Assembly: GCA_017483985.1 (NCBI GenBank)
Contig: JAFUUB010000040.1
Coordinates: 1 to 31,956, forward strand
Reading direction: 5' to 3'
Origin: Bacteroidales bacterium
GTDB lineage: Bacteria; Bacteroidota; Bacteroidia; Bacteroidales; UBA932
Length of the DNA: 31,956 nucleotides
Shown piece after piece: positions 25,301-31,956 of the stretch. The position numbers were made by a program, and so were the translations under genes. The number at the start of each line of letters is the position of its first letter. The stretch's first letter is position 1. The notes under the pieces were generated by a model. That model was not told where the DNA came from. It searched no databases and was given only the letters and a program-made list of their open reading frames with translations.

Positions 25301-25362
25301 GCAATATCATCTTCTGGCCTCGCCCGAGGGTGTATTCGCTGCGTCTTACCATCAAATTCTAA
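22315..25362 (+). CDS. SusC/RagA family TonB-dependent outer membrane transporter, second cassette
   Basis: 1015 residues: a signal peptide ending near LLSAQ, a carboxypeptidase-D regulatory-like domain (SIRGTILDQDNQPLAGVTV onward), a TonB-box-like VVIGYGDVKKEDLTG, a plug domain with LLVVDGV, FTILKDASATAIYGSRASNG and ILVTTKK, then the beta barrel ending in LRLTIKF. It imports oligosaccharide across the outer membrane with the SusD partner that starts 11 bp downstream. It is the first gene of an operon running to 31546 that contains a GH2 enzyme and a carboxylesterase. It is only moderately similar to the first SusC (plug motifs conserved, barrel different), so this is not a recent duplication. 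Confidence 0.95.
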   Translation: MKQKFSFFKSMLTVLLLAQATLLSAQSVSIRGTILDQDNQPLAGVTVMEQGTMNGTATDLDGKFEFRASGPSAQVEISCIGFRSRTFAASELASMSTIVLEVDSEMVEEAVVIGYGDVKKEDLTGSVSVIKADELNRGSITDSYELLRGKSSGVMIIPGNGAPGSGAQIRIRGAASLNASNNPLLVVDGVTITHGDLSMINPDDIDSFTILKDASATAIYGSRASNGVILVTTKKGALSGLRISYNGTFSLNQNSSRLDMMSASEFRSFMKERFPDQAAAFDGGASTDWQDEVTQLGISTTHTLSVAGNTKTGKFPWRVSGGYSHQGGTIVGSYNNRGTVNASITPSLLDDHLQLTLSFNGSMTEGYNRNVMSFAARFNPTMPVHFTNPDGSIDYSTLNGWFNYGTGKGADFAPNQQSYYQEAENPVGRALGATHSGARFNTVLNAKAVYKIHGFEDLKLTASYALESRFSKTTSGDKVGSYRAALNQTAPGVGTYNYTDNKRDNTLIEIFANYNHDFSGHKVDAMAGYTWNRNYTHNYSETRFAGDFGENKEDDVFGNPTTNDQENVLLSFFGRLNYSFKSRYLFTFTLRDDASSRFSPKNRWGLFPSVALAWNLAEENFIKKINEISTMKIRLGWGVTGQQDIGSNYPYIPRASISTSVTNRYNMGDFGDSYYLTPAAYDPNIKWEETTTKNVGLDLGFLKDRITASFDWYQRDTKDLLNSVYVPFGINFSNTLLTNVGSIRNKGFEFTFNFIPVSTRDWNVSIGLNGTFQSTKFTKLTTTDDPNYGVPTGQISATKEGHLELHKVGYAPYSFYCYQQAYDADGNPVQNAAVDRNGDGIITDDDRYMVGKKPAPDFFGGINFKVSYKQWDFGFNGHGSIGNYLFNDINGFASSSATDFGFGFIPNFHKYVLEHDWRAANVPAQSYSDMFLEDASFFRMDDINLGYTFQTRKWNANYRLAFSVQNAFVITKYSGMDPEGIDATGIDTQTTGTSMSNIIFWPRPRVYSLRLTIKF

Positions 25363-25373
25363 AACGAAACATC

Positions 25374-26978
25374 ATGAAGAAAATATTTTCACTTTCCGCG
25401 ATCCTTGCGGTCGGTCTGACAGTCTCTTCATGTCTGGGCACGTTGGATACGCTGCCGTTGAATGAAACGGACTTTACGGCCGACACGGCATACGGTTCCG
25501 AAGAAGGCAATTACATTGCCGGCCTGACCAAGGTGTATACCTGTTTTGTCAACACCAGCGACCTGCAGGTTGCGGATGCGGGTTCCTCCGAATTCATCCG
25601 TGCCCAATGGAACATCAATGAATGCAGCACGGACGAAGCGAAGAGCGCCATGCAGCAGGACTCCTGGGTCAAGGATATCAACGAAAACGCCTGGAGCGTC
25701 GCTGAAAACGCCGCGACCTATGCCACGTATGCCCGCAGCATGCATGGAATCTCTTATGCGAATGAATTCCTTCGTCAGACTTCCGATGACAAGTTGGACA
25801 GCCGTGGCGTCGCAGATGCCCTCAAGACCAAGATCCATGGCTTCCGCAATGAAGCCCGCATCATCCGTGCCTATTTCTATTGGGCGTTGATCGATACGTT
25901 CGGCAATGTTCCGAAGGTGACCGAAGAGACCGAGGTCGGCGCTACGCCGCCGGAGCAGGCTACCCGTCAGGAACTGTTCGACTATGTCGTAACCGAATTG
26001 AAGGAATTGATGGATTCTCCGGATACCCCGGCTGCCCGCAGCAATTATCCTCGCGTGGATAAAGGTTCTGCTGCCGGCCTGCTGGTCCGTATGTATATCA
26101 ATGCCGAAGTCTATACCGGCAAGGCCATGTGGTCGGAAGCGAAGACAACCTGCGAAAAAATCTTCGGGATGGGTTATGGCCTCTGCCCCGAGTATTCCTG
26201 GCTGTTCTGTGGCGACAACGGTGAGAATCCGGAAGCCATTAAGGAAATGCTGATGGCTGTCTTCTATGATGCTGACCGTTATCGCAGCAGATGGGGCGGT
26301 ACGACCTATCTGACGTCCGGTGCTGTTTCTGCCGATTCTAAAGCGCTGATCGGTGACAGTGACTCCTGGTCCAGTATTCGTACGACCAATGCATTTGTCA
26401 CAAAGCATTTCAATGTGACCAACGTGGATCCTGTAACCGGTACCTATGACTGCGAAGATGACCGTGGCAAGTTGTTCTACATCAAGGGTCGTATCGGTAC
26501 GATTACGAACATCTCTGATTTCAACCAGGGTTGGGAAGTCCACAAATACTCGAATGTGCCGCACGATCAGACGCCGGAAACCTGTACAAAGAAGCGTTTC
26601 GGAATGTGCGATTTCCCGCTGATCCGTCTGGCCGATGTCTACCTGATGTATGCCGAGGCTTGTCTCAGACTGGGAGATACTTCTCCTGCAATTCCGTATG
26701 TGAATCAGGTGCTGGATCGCGCCGGGGTTCCTACCATATCCTCTTACGATGCGGATTGGCTGCTTGAGGAACGGGCCCGTGAACTGTATTGGGAGAGCCT
26801 CCGCAGGGTCGACCTGATCCGTTTCGGCAAGTTCACTTCCGGTACGTACCTATGGCCGTACAAGGGAGGCAGTTATGATGGACAAAGCATCCCGGAATTC
26901 CGGACCGTTTTCGCCATCCCTCCGTCCGAAATGGCTGCCAACCCGAAGTTGACCCAGAATCCTGGTTATACTGAATAA
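25374..26978 (+). CDS. SusD/RagB family outer membrane lipoprotein, second cassette
   Basis: 534 residues. The frame is open further upstream (from 25173), but that part overlaps susC; the ATG at 25374 gives MKKIFSLSAILAVGLTVSSC, a lipoprotein signal with Cys20. The body has the SusD TPR-like segments (LMYAEACLRLGDTSPAIPYV) and the conserved motif ERARELYWESLRRVDLIRFG, ending TQNPGYTE. It acts as the surface glycan-capturing lid of the SusC channel encoded 11 bp upstream and is followed 12 bp later by the SusE-like gene. The exact glycan cannot be read. Confidence 0.95.
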   Translation: MKKIFSLSAILAVGLTVSSCLGTLDTLPLNETDFTADTAYGSEEGNYIAGLTKVYTCFVNTSDLQVADAGSSEFIRAQWNINECSTDEAKSAMQQDSWVKDINENAWSVAENAATYATYARSMHGISYANEFLRQTSDDKLDSRGVADALKTKIHGFRNEARIIRAYFYWALIDTFGNVPKVTEETEVGATPPEQATRQELFDYVVTELKELMDSPDTPAARSNYPRVDKGSAAGLLVRMYINAEVYTGKAMWSEAKTTCEKIFGMGYGLCPEYSWLFCGDNGENPEAIKEMLMAVFYDADRYRSRWGGTTYLTSGAVSADSKALIGDSDSWSSIRTTNAFVTKHFNVTNVDPVTGTYDCEDDRGKLFYIKGRIGTITNISDFNQGWEVHKYSNVPHDQTPETCTKKRFGMCDFPLIRLADVYLMYAEACLRLGDTSPAIPYVNQVLDRAGVPTISSYDADWLLEERARELYWESLRRVDLIRFGKFTSGTYLWPYKGGSYDGQSIPEFRTVFAIPPSEMAANPKLTQNPGYTE

Positions 26979-26990
26979 AATTGAATCGCT

Positions 26991-27434
26991 ATGAAAACCC
27001 TAAGATTAATACTGGCATCCCTGGTAGCTGTCCTGGCTTTTGCCTCCTGTGAGAAAAACCTTGAGGAACTCCGGTTCTCTGACAATCCGACGGCTCCCGT
27101 CCTGAACCAGGCCGGAGACATCAACATCACGGCCGAGAATGAAAAATCGGGGACCTATACGCTGACTTGGAAAGCGGCTGATTTCGGACTTCCTACGGAA
27201 ATCGTCTATACGGTCGTTGGAAAGAATGGCGGAAAGACGGCAACGCTTTTCGAGAACATCCGCGGAACCTCTCATGTGGTCAAGAATGATGAATTGAAGA
27301 CCAAACTGGTCTCTTCGCTTGGCGTCAAGGCAGGTGAGAGCACGACCCTTTCATTCAGTTTGACCGCGACCACCGGAAGCGGATATACGGTTCTGACTTC
27401 CAATGAGGTCTCGGTCAAGGCCCTGGTTGAATAA
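26991..27434 (+). CDS. Short SusE-like outer membrane lipoprotein (single domain)
   Basis: 147 residues with the lipoprotein signal MKTLRLILASLVAVLAFASC (Cys20). The rest resembles only the N-terminal SusE domain: an Ig-like fold with PVLNQAGDINITAENEKSGTYTLTW and YTVVGKNGG. SusE and SusF proteins usually have about 350-480 residues, with further starch- or glycan-binding domains after this part; here the stop comes right after the first domain with no sign of a frameshifted remainder in the 26 bp before the next gene. It is probably a surface accessory protein of the SusCD complex or a spacer. It lies in the operon between susD and the GH2 gene. Glycan binding is uncertain. Confidence 0.75.
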   Translation: MKTLRLILASLVAVLAFASCEKNLEELRFSDNPTAPVLNQAGDINITAENEKSGTYTLTWKAADFGLPTEIVYTVVGKNGGKTATLFENIRGTSHVVKNDELKTKLVSSLGVKAGESTTLSFSLTATTGSGYTVLTSNEVSVKALVE

Positions 27435-27460
27435 AAAGATATACCAACAAATCAATAGTC

Positions 27461-29872
27461 ATGTTCAAGAAAATCATTTCAGCGGCCTTTTTGGCCATGG
27501 GATTGTGCGTGATGACCTTCGCGCAGTCTCGTGAAATCACCAAATTCGACGCGGACTGGAAATTCAAGCTGGGCGACCAGTCCAATGCCCAGTCGGCCGG
27601 GTTCAACGACCGTTCCTGGCGCTCGCTGGACCTTCCCCACGACTGGAGCGTCGAGGGGGAGATCAAGGAGAGCAATCCCGGAGCAGGGGCCATCGGTTAT
27701 TTCCCGATGGGAATCGGCTGGTACCGGAAGACCTTCAACGTCCCCGGCTACAGCAAGGACAAGAACTACTCCATCGAATTCGACGGCGTATACATGAACA
27801 GTACGGTCTGGATCAACGGACACAATCTGGGTACCTGGCCGTATGGTTATTCCAGCTTCTCCTATGACCTGACGCCGTACCTGAAGGCCAGCGGCAACGT
27901 CATCGCCGTGCGCGTGGACAACTCCGCCCAGCCGAACTCCCGCTGGTACAGCGGTTCCGGTATCTACCGCCATGTCCGGCTGGTGGCGACCAACAAGACC
28001 TACTTCGAGAAGTGGGGCGTGTTCAACTACACCCAGGAAGTCGCCGGCGGCAAAGCGGTCGTCAAGATCGAGTCCCGGATCACCAATGAGCTCAAGTCTC
28101 GCATGAACGGTACCGTCCGTCAGGAGGTCATCGATGCCAAGGGCAACAAGGTCGCCGACACGGAAGTCGTCGTCGAGATCCTCGCCGGCGTGACCCATCC
28201 GGTCATGCAGACGATCGAGATCAGCAACCCGACCCTCTGGACGCTGGAGGAGCCGTATGTCTATACGCTCCGCTCCACCCTTCTGGACGGTGACAAGGAA
28301 CTGGACTGCGTAGAGAATGTCCTGGGCGTCCGTACCATCAACTACGATGTTGACAAGGGCTTCTTCCTGAATGGCAAGCATGTCAAGATGTACGGTGTCA
28401 ACGTTCACCATGATGCCGGTATCGTCGGCGCAGCCGTCCCGGCCCGTGTCTGGGAAAGAAGGCTTGAAATCCTCAAGAGCGGCGGTTGCAACGCCATCCG
28501 TACGGCCCACAACCCGCCGGCACCGGAATTCCTGGATGCCTGCGACCGCGTCGGCATGCTCGTCATGGACGAAGCGTTCGACCAGTGGGTGGCTCCGAAG
28601 AACCCGTATGACTACAACCTCTATTTCTACGAGTGGCACGAGCGCGACCTCGACGCGATGGTCAAGCGTGACCGCAACCACCCGTCCGTCGTGATGTGGA
28701 GTATCGGTAACGAGATCAAGGACCAGTACACCGATGTAGGCCCCGGCATCGCCCGTGAGCTGATTGCACAGTGCCACCGGCTGGATCCGACCCGTCTGGT
28801 TACCGCCGGCAACGACGAGATCGCTTCCAATACCCCGGCGACTCCGGAATACCTGGCCGCTTTCGAGAACGACATCGTCGGCTACAACTATCCGGACCGC
28901 TGGCGTGAGAGAAAGGAACTGATGTACTCCATCGACAAGGCCGCCTTCCCAAACCGCCGCGTGGTGGCTACCGAAGCCGGCGGCGCCGGCGGCAGCCGGG
29001 GTGGATACATGTGGTCCGGCTCTACCGGCCGTGGCGGCTTCGTCAGCATCGACACGGAGGAGCGCTGGAAATTCACCCTCCGGTATGACTACGTCATCGG
29101 CGACTTCATGTGGACCGGTATCGACTACTATGGTGAGTCCCGCTGGCCGGCCAAGGGTTCCGGCTCCGGTTACCTGGATGCCTGCGGTTTCAAGAAGGAC
29201 GGATACTATTTCTTCAAGAGCATCTGGACCGACGAACCGGTCCTCCACCTGACTCCGTACTGGAAATTCCCGGGCCACGAAGGCGAGATCATGCGGCTGG
29301 GCTGCTACACCAACTGCGAAAGCGTCGAACTCTTCGTCAACGGCAAGTCCTATGGCAAGAAGGGTGTCGAATTCCCGCGCTACGGCCTGACCAAGGGCTG
29401 GGGCCAGGGCAACGGCCGCAACTACCGCGGCACGACCTCGCAGCTCCACCTGGAGTGGGATGTCGAATACCAGCCGGGTGAGGTCAAGGTCGTCGGTGTC
29501 AAGAACGGCAAGGAAGTCACCGAGGTCATCCGCACCTTCGGCGAGCCGGCTTCCATCCGCCTGTCTGTCGACCGTCCGGAATTCACCACGGATCCTGACG
29601 ACGTCGCCCATGTGACCGTCGAAATCCTGGACAAGGACGGCAACCTCTGCCAGGATGCGACCAACCGGGTCAAGCTGACCGTGAATGGTGCCAAGGTCAT
29701 CGGTATGGAGAACGGCAACATGCGCGACCTCTCCTCCATGCTGGTCTCCGAGCGAGATACCTGGTGCGGCATGGCCCTGGCCATCCTTTCCGCCGACAAA
29801 GCCGGTACCGTTACCGTGAAGGCAGAATCTCCGGGCTTGAATGCTGCCGAGATCTCTTTCCGGGCCAAATAG
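27461..29872 (+). CDS. Glycoside hydrolase family 2 enzyme, beta-galactosidase type
   Basis: 803 residues with a cleavable signal peptide (MFKKIISAAFLAMGLCVMTFAQ), so periplasmic or surface. Domains: sugar-binding jelly roll (about 25-190, with LPHDWSVEG, GYFPMGIGWYRKTF and SRWYSGSGIYRHV), an Ig-like domain (about 195-300), a TIM barrel (about 305-600), a DUF4982-like domain (about 610-690) and a final Ig-like GH2 C-terminal domain (about 705-800). The acid/base is Glu418 in SIGNEIKDQ and the predicted nucleophile is Glu505 in VVATEAGGAGG. This arrangement is that of Bacteroidetes GH2 beta-galactosidases; beta-glucuronidase or mannosidase activity cannot be excluded. The next genes, an esterase and galactokinase, support release of galactose from an acylated beta-galactoside. 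Confidence 0.9.
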   Translation: MFKKIISAAFLAMGLCVMTFAQSREITKFDADWKFKLGDQSNAQSAGFNDRSWRSLDLPHDWSVEGEIKESNPGAGAIGYFPMGIGWYRKTFNVPGYSKDKNYSIEFDGVYMNSTVWINGHNLGTWPYGYSSFSYDLTPYLKASGNVIAVRVDNSAQPNSRWYSGSGIYRHVRLVATNKTYFEKWGVFNYTQEVAGGKAVVKIESRITNELKSRMNGTVRQEVIDAKGNKVADTEVVVEILAGVTHPVMQTIEISNPTLWTLEEPYVYTLRSTLLDGDKELDCVENVLGVRTINYDVDKGFFLNGKHVKMYGVNVHHDAGIVGAAVPARVWERRLEILKSGGCNAIRTAHNPPAPEFLDACDRVGMLVMDEAFDQWVAPKNPYDYNLYFYEWHERDLDAMVKRDRNHPSVVMWSIGNEIKDQYTDVGPGIARELIAQCHRLDPTRLVTAGNDEIASNTPATPEYLAAFENDIVGYNYPDRWRERKELMYSIDKAAFPNRRVVATEAGGAGGSRGGYMWSGSTGRGGFVSIDTEERWKFTLRYDYVIGDFMWTGIDYYGESRWPAKGSGSGYLDACGFKKDGYYFFKSIWTDEPVLHLTPYWKFPGHEGEIMRLGCYTNCESVELFVNGKSYGKKGVEFPRYGLTKGWGQGNGRNYRGTTSQLHLEWDVEYQPGEVKVVGVKNGKEVTEVIRTFGEPASIRLSVDRPEFTTDPDDVAHVTVEILDKDGNLCQDATNRVKLTVNGAKVIGMENGNMRDLSSMLVSERDTWCGMALAILSADKAGTVTVKAESPGLNAAEISFRAK

Positions 29873-29893
29873 TAAACGCAAAACAAATCAGCC

Positions 29894-31546
29894 ATGAAAC
29901 ACATTAGCAGAATCCTGATTGCCGCCGTCTTCGGCGCCGGAATGCTTCTGGTAGCCGGATGCAGCGGGAACAAGTCGGCAAAGAATGATGCCGACGGGCA
30001 GCAGCTTTTCATCGGAGAAAACATTGCTGTCGCGAACACGCAATATGGCAAGGTGAGGGGATATATCTACCATAACCTCTACCAGTTCAAGGGAATTCCT
30101 TACGGCGCCAGCACGGCGGGTAAGAACCGGTTCATGCCGCCGCAGGAACCCGAACCGTGGGACGGCGTCCGCCTGGCCCTGAATTATGGCGACATGGCGC
30201 CCCAGATCGTCCGCTATGACCGGAGCCCGGAATCGACGGCCGGTTTCGTGGACAACTGGAATTTCTTCAATGCCAGTGAGGACTGCCTCCGGCTCAATGT
30301 CTGGTCTCCGGGCCTTGACGCGAAGAAACGTCCGGTCCTGGTGTATTTCCATGGCGGCGGATTTACGAGCGGAAGTGCCATTGAGCAGGACGGCTACAGT
30401 GGTGAAGGACTTGCCGCCTACGGCGATGTCGTCGTCTGCTCGGTCAACCACCGTCTGAATGCGTTCGGCTACACCGATTTCGCCAAGGTCGGCGGTGAGA
30501 AATACGCCCATTCCGGCAACGTCGGTATCCTGGACTTGATCGCTGCATTGAAGTGGGTCCACAACAACATCGAGAACTTCGGCGGCGACCCGGGCAACGT
30601 GACCATCATGGGGCAGTCCGGCGGTGGCTCGAAGGTCAGTATCGTGGCGACCATGCCGGCAGCCAAGGGCTTGGTCCACAAGGCTGTCGCCCTGAGCGGC
30701 AACTCTGTCCGTGCCGCCAATAAGGAGCATGCCGAGGCCCTCGGCGAGTTCATTCTCAAGGAGGCCGGTCTCCGTCCGAACCAGATTGACAAGTTGCAGG
30801 AAATGCCTTGGGAAGAGTATTACGCCCTCGCCAATGCCGCTGCTGCCAAATTTAACCGCCTGTATGGTACCGGTGGCGGCAGGGCCGGATTCAGCCCTGT
30901 CGGCGATGGCCTTGACATTCCTGCCGGCACCTTCTTCGATCCGGCGGACAACACCATCCCGAATGTCCCGATGATCTATTGTACGGTCAAGCAGGAGCGG
31001 AATCCCAACCGCGACAAGCCCGAGCTGGAGAACGTTACCCTGGAAGAGGTCATCAAGCAGATGACCCCGACCTATGGGGACAATGCCCGCGCTGTCGTGG
31101 AAGCCTATGCCAAGACGTTCCCGGAGTGCCGTCCGATCGAAATCTGGGCCCTTCTGACGGGTGTTCGTACCAACGTCGTCCGTTCGGCCAATACGAAGTA
31201 CCAGCAGGGAGCGCCGGTCTATGTGGCTTGGTTCGGCTGGCAGCCGCCGCTGTTTGACGGCCGTCTGCGTTCCTTCCACTGCCTGGATATCTGCTTCTGG
31301 CTCCACAACACCGACCTGATGGTGACCCACACCGGTGGCGGTGCCCGCCCGCGGGCCCTGTCCGACAAGATGGCCGATGCGCTGGTTGCGTTCATGAAGA
31401 CCGGAGATCCGAATTGCGCATCCCTCCCGACCTGGCCGAAGTATACGCCTGAAAAGGGTGAAGTCATGGTCCTGGATGACGAGTGCGTCGCCATGAATGA
31501 TCCGGACCGTCCGGCCCGTCAGGTCATTGAGAACCTTCAGCGTTAG
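29894..31546 (+). CDS. Type-B carboxylesterase lipoprotein
   Basis: 550 residues with a lipoprotein signal (lipobox VAGC, Cys23). It has the carboxylesterase type B fold: FKGIPYGAS near the N-terminus, the oxyanion stretch VYFHGGGFTSGS, the nucleophile Ser242 in MGQSGGGSKVSI, and probable triad partners Glu368 (KQERNP) and His462 (SFHCLDICFW). The usual nucleophile elbow is GESAGG; here it reads GQSGGG, a departure next to the active Ser. It follows the GH2 gene by 21 bp in the same operon, so it probably removes acetyl, feruloyl or similar esters from the imported glycan. It is the last gene before a terminator. The fold is certain; the ester type is not. Confidence 0.9.
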   Translation: MKHISRILIAAVFGAGMLLVAGCSGNKSAKNDADGQQLFIGENIAVANTQYGKVRGYIYHNLYQFKGIPYGASTAGKNRFMPPQEPEPWDGVRLALNYGDMAPQIVRYDRSPESTAGFVDNWNFFNASEDCLRLNVWSPGLDAKKRPVLVYFHGGGFTSGSAIEQDGYSGEGLAAYGDVVVCSVNHRLNAFGYTDFAKVGGEKYAHSGNVGILDLIAALKWVHNNIENFGGDPGNVTIMGQSGGGSKVSIVATMPAAKGLVHKAVALSGNSVRAANKEHAEALGEFILKEAGLRPNQIDKLQEMPWEEYYALANAAAAKFNRLYGTGGGRAGFSPVGDGLDIPAGTFFDPADNTIPNVPMIYCTVKQERNPNRDKPELENVTLEEVIKQMTPTYGDNARAVVEAYAKTFPECRPIEIWALLTGVRTNVVRSANTKYQQGAPVYVAWFGWQPPLFDGRLRSFHCLDICFWLHNTDLMVTHTGGGARPRALSDKMADALVAFMKTGDPNCASLPTWPKYTPEKGEVMVLDDECVAMNDPDRPARQVIENLQR

Positions 31547-31577
31547 CACGTCATAGGTAAATCGGTTTTTAGAAATG

Positions 31578-31610
31578 GCCGCTCTGCTCTTTCCGGGCGG
31601 AGCGGCTTTT
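31578..31610 (+). terminator. Terminator between the esterase gene and galK
   Basis: GCCGCTCTGC (31578-31587) pairs with GCGGAGCGGC (31597-31606), with one wobble pair, and TTTT (31607-31610) follows. It ends the second susC operon or lowers read-through into galK, 25 bp before the galK ATG. No clear promoter was seen between 31547 and 31634. Confidence 0.8.
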
Positions 31611-31634
31611 AAACAACAAGAAATCAACAACGAG

Positions 31635-31956
31635 ATGAAAAATAAGATTGCAGAGAAATTCCATTCCCTGTTCGGCACCGACGGCATCTTCTTCGCCTCG
31701 GCGGGCCGCATCAACCTGATCGGCGAGCACACCGATTACAACGGTGGCTACGTATTCCCGGGCGCGATCGACAAGGGAATCCTTGCGGATATCCGCGTGA
31801 ACGGCACGGCAAAGGTACATGCCTATTCCCTGGATTATGATGAGTATGTCGAATTCGGGCTGAATGAGGAGGACAAGCCGGAACAGGCCTGGGCGCGCTA
31901 TATCTTCGGCGTCTGCCGGGAGACCGTCAAGCGCGGCGGCAAGGTCGAAGGGTTCG
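31635..31956 (+). CDS. galK: Galactokinase, N-terminal part (runs off the window)
   Basis: 107 codons are visible from the ATG at 31635. The galactokinase signature GRINLIGEHTDYNGGYVFP (about residues 25-43) is complete: Arg-Ile-Asn-Leu-Ile-Gly-Glu-His-Thr-Asp-Tyr is the sugar-binding segment that separates galactokinase from other GHMP kinases. The enzyme phosphorylates alpha-D-galactose with ATP in the cytoplasm, the first step of the Leloir pathway. It lies directly after the locus with the GH2 beta-galactosidase-like enzyme, separated by a terminator. The remaining roughly 280 residues, including the ATP-binding motif, lie outside. Confidence 0.93.
   Translation, partial: MKNKIAEKFHSLFGTDGIFFASAGRINLIGEHTDYNGGYVFPGAIDKGILADIRVNGTAKVHAYSLDYDEYVEFGLNEEDKPEQAWARYIFGVCRETVKRGGKVEGF

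Noticed and set aside
25173..25373. Longer N-terminus for the second SusD starting at 25173
   Set aside because: It overlaps the end of susC out of frame and lacks a signal peptide, whereas 25374 gives an ideal lipoprotein signal.
1..31956. CRISPR array, rRNA genes, insertion sequences
   Set aside because: No regularly spaced repeats, rRNA-like sequence or transposase frames with terminal inverted repeats were seen.

Overview
The window looks like chromosomal DNA from a member of the Bacteroidales (Bacteroidota) with fairly GC-rich coding sequence. The signs are two SusC/SusD pairs, two one-piece hybrid two-component regulators with AraC-type output domains, lipoprotein signal peptides on the SusD-like proteins, almost no Shine-Dalgarno sites, and several promoters of the Bacteroidetes form TTTG-N19/20-TAnnTTTG. 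A gut, rumen or oral species is an inference; the genus cannot be fixed by eye.

Layout. Positions 3-896: 3' end of an AAA/DUF4143-type ATPase. 910-1109: tRNA-Phe (minus) with its own promoter and terminator. 1228-4038: secreted S9 prolyl-oligopeptidase-family peptidase, sharing a bidirectional terminator with a converging tRNA-Val (minus). 4317-4724: small helix-hairpin-helix DUF4332 protein. 4787-7312: GH3 beta-glucosidase lipoprotein, whose stop codon lies inside the promoter of tRNA-Pro (7347-7419).

7421-18332: a regulated uptake cassette (hybrid regulator on minus; SusC, SusD and an S15/CocE hydrolase on plus). It is bounded by a perfect 34-bp direct repeat of the tRNA-Pro 3' end, as left by integration at a tRNA gene, but no integrase is visible. 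The only enzyme is a peptidase/esterase-family hydrolase, so the imported compound may be a peptide or acylated small molecule rather than a glycan.

18424-31956: a second, more conventional polysaccharide utilization locus. It has a hybrid regulator, SusC, SusD, a very short SusE-like lipoprotein, a GH2 beta-galactosidase-like enzyme and a type-B carboxylesterase lipoprotein, followed after a terminator by the start of galactokinase. Together they suggest capture of an acylated beta-galactoside, ester removal, galactose release and phosphorylation.

The most notable item is the tRNA-Pro-flanked, integrase-less SusCD/S15 cassette. Other points are a tRNA-Pro with an AGG anticodon, a stand-alone SusE domain, a shared sequence upstream of both susC genes, and a terminator that includes the acceptor end of tRNA-Val. 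No CRISPR array, rRNA or insertion sequence was seen.
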